Shown one piece after another: positions 41,739-41,976 of a stretch of DNA of 41,976 bases. The notes beneath the pieces were generated by a model that saw only the letters and a program-made list of their open reading frames with translations, was not told where the DNA came from and ran no database searches. Source of the DNA: an uncultured Hyphomicrobiales bacterium. Lineage in GTDB: Bacteria; Pseudomonadota; Alphaproteobacteria; Rhizobiales; Beijerinckiaceae. Location of the stretch: contig CAIJVU010000042.1 of assembly GCA_903824185.1 (NCBI GenBank), forward strand, positions 1-41,976, read 5' to 3'. Position 1 is the first letter of the stretch, and each line of letters begins with the position of its first letter. The position numbers and the translations under genes were made by a program.

Positions 41739-41976
41739 TCAAGGGGTTGCTGGCTGGCGATGATTGAAGTGCCATTCACACTCTTTGAGAAACAAAAAGA
41801 AGTGGGCTTTCGGTATGCCGTTATAACGGCGCATATGCCGCTTTACCTGGTTCCAGAAATTCTCAATCCCGTTGACGTGATTTTTTCTCTTCGGCAAATT
41901 TTTCGGAATGATTGATCCGAACATGGTGGAATTCTGAAACATCCAGAACATCGTAAGATTGAAAACTGTTCGTATA
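41684..41976 (-). mobile_element. IS1595-type insertion sequence, 3' end (continues beyond window)
   Basis: The element is recognised by its transposase remnant (see the pseudogene at 41739). The boundary at about 41684 is my estimate from the GGCTGACTTAGATAAGG sequence, which looks like an IS1595-family terminal repeat. The matching repeat lies outside the window, so the end is not proven and no target duplication could be checked. Confidence 0.6.
41739..41976 (-). pseudogene. IS1595-family (ISXO2-like) transposase C-terminal part, frameshifted
   Basis: Two frames together encode the end of an ISXO2-like DDE transposase. From 41976 the first frame gives YTNSFQSYDVLDVSEFHHVR and INHSEKFAEE and then runs into a stop. 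The second frame, one base off, gives NHVNGIENFWNQVKRHMRRY, then PKAHFFLFLKECEWHFNHRQ, up to the stop at 41739. Both match the family's continuous C-terminal domain. The switch is at a run of six A on the minus strand (41881-41886): removing one A restores the whole reading frame. So this copy is probably dead through a one-base insertion. Transcriptional slippage on the A6 run could still yield some protein. The N-terminal part lies outside the window. Confidence 0.85.

Noticed and set aside
41881-41886. Programmed -1 ribosomal frameshift in the IS transposase
   Set aside because: The shift needed on the A6 run is +1 (or removal of one A), not the -1 shift typical of insertion sequences, so a one-base insertion is simpler. 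Transcriptional slippage remains open.
1-41976. CRISPR arrays, rRNA genes, riboswitches, JUMPstart/ops element
   Set aside because: No regularly spaced repeats, rRNA-like sequence or recognised riboswitch core was seen. No GGCGGTAGC-type ops element was found upstream of the polysaccharide genes.

Overview
The window looks like chromosomal DNA of a Gram-negative proteobacterium, most likely an alphaproteobacterium. The lineage is inferred from a tRNA-Phe remnant of alphaproteobacterial type and from the general character of the central genes; nothing here fixes the genus. The Gram-negative call is firmer: a two-partner secretion pair, a Wzx/Wzy-type polysaccharide locus and rml genes. The base composition is a mosaic. 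The left 2.9 kb is strikingly AT-rich, 3-19 kb is moderately GC-rich, 19.3-21.3 kb is AT-richer again, and the right third becomes progressively GC-rich.

Region 1 (1-2683) appears to be the end of a tRNA-integrated island. A tpsB-tpsA pair is read leftward and tpsA runs off the window edge. About 500 bp of very AT-rich non-coding DNA follows. The edge is a 50-bp 3' fragment of tRNA-Phe(GAA), running from the anticodon arm to CCA, which is the usual scar of site-specific integration. Region 2 (3.0-7.9 kb) holds a DapA-superfamily aldolase/lyase, an unknown protein, a P1B-type metal ATPase with an abnormal transmembrane metal motif, an SRAP/YedK DNA-crosslink-sensing protein and a second unknown protein. 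From 8007 to 41642 all 32 genes lie on the minus strand.

Region 3 (8.0-13.3 kb) is a likely catabolic or redox operon. It has two tandem paralogous FAD-dependent KstD/fumarate-reductase-like dehydrogenases, an AroE-like dehydrogenase with an altered substrate-binding motif, and a zinc-less quinone oxidoreductase.

Region 4 (13.4-41.6 kb) is a large surface-polysaccharide (O-antigen, capsule or exopolysaccharide) locus. Sugar-nucleotide genes lie at its left: a UDP-glucuronate-epimerase-like gene, galE, a ManC-type cupin and rmlA/D/B/C. Next come a membrane 4,6-dehydratase (FlaA1/WbpM/CapD type), a short PglC-like phosphoglycosyl transferase and a fused GT2-plus-SDR protein. Together these suggest a lipid-linked QuiNAc or FucNAc start residue extended by rhamnose. 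An O-acetyltransferase, Wzx, Wzy, a GT4 and a WbpS-like asparagine synthase follow. The right end (30-41.6 kb) is packed with glycosyltransferases, methyltransferases (SAM, DUF268, TIGR04325, FkbM), a DegT aminotransferase and a cupin. Many genes overlap by ATGA, TTGA or GTGA, which points to translational coupling. No export genes (Wza/Wzc or an ABC transporter) are visible.

Region 5 (about 41684-41976) is the end of an IS1595-type insertion sequence. Its transposase is frameshifted, and the element ends about 40 bp before the first visible gene of the polysaccharide run.
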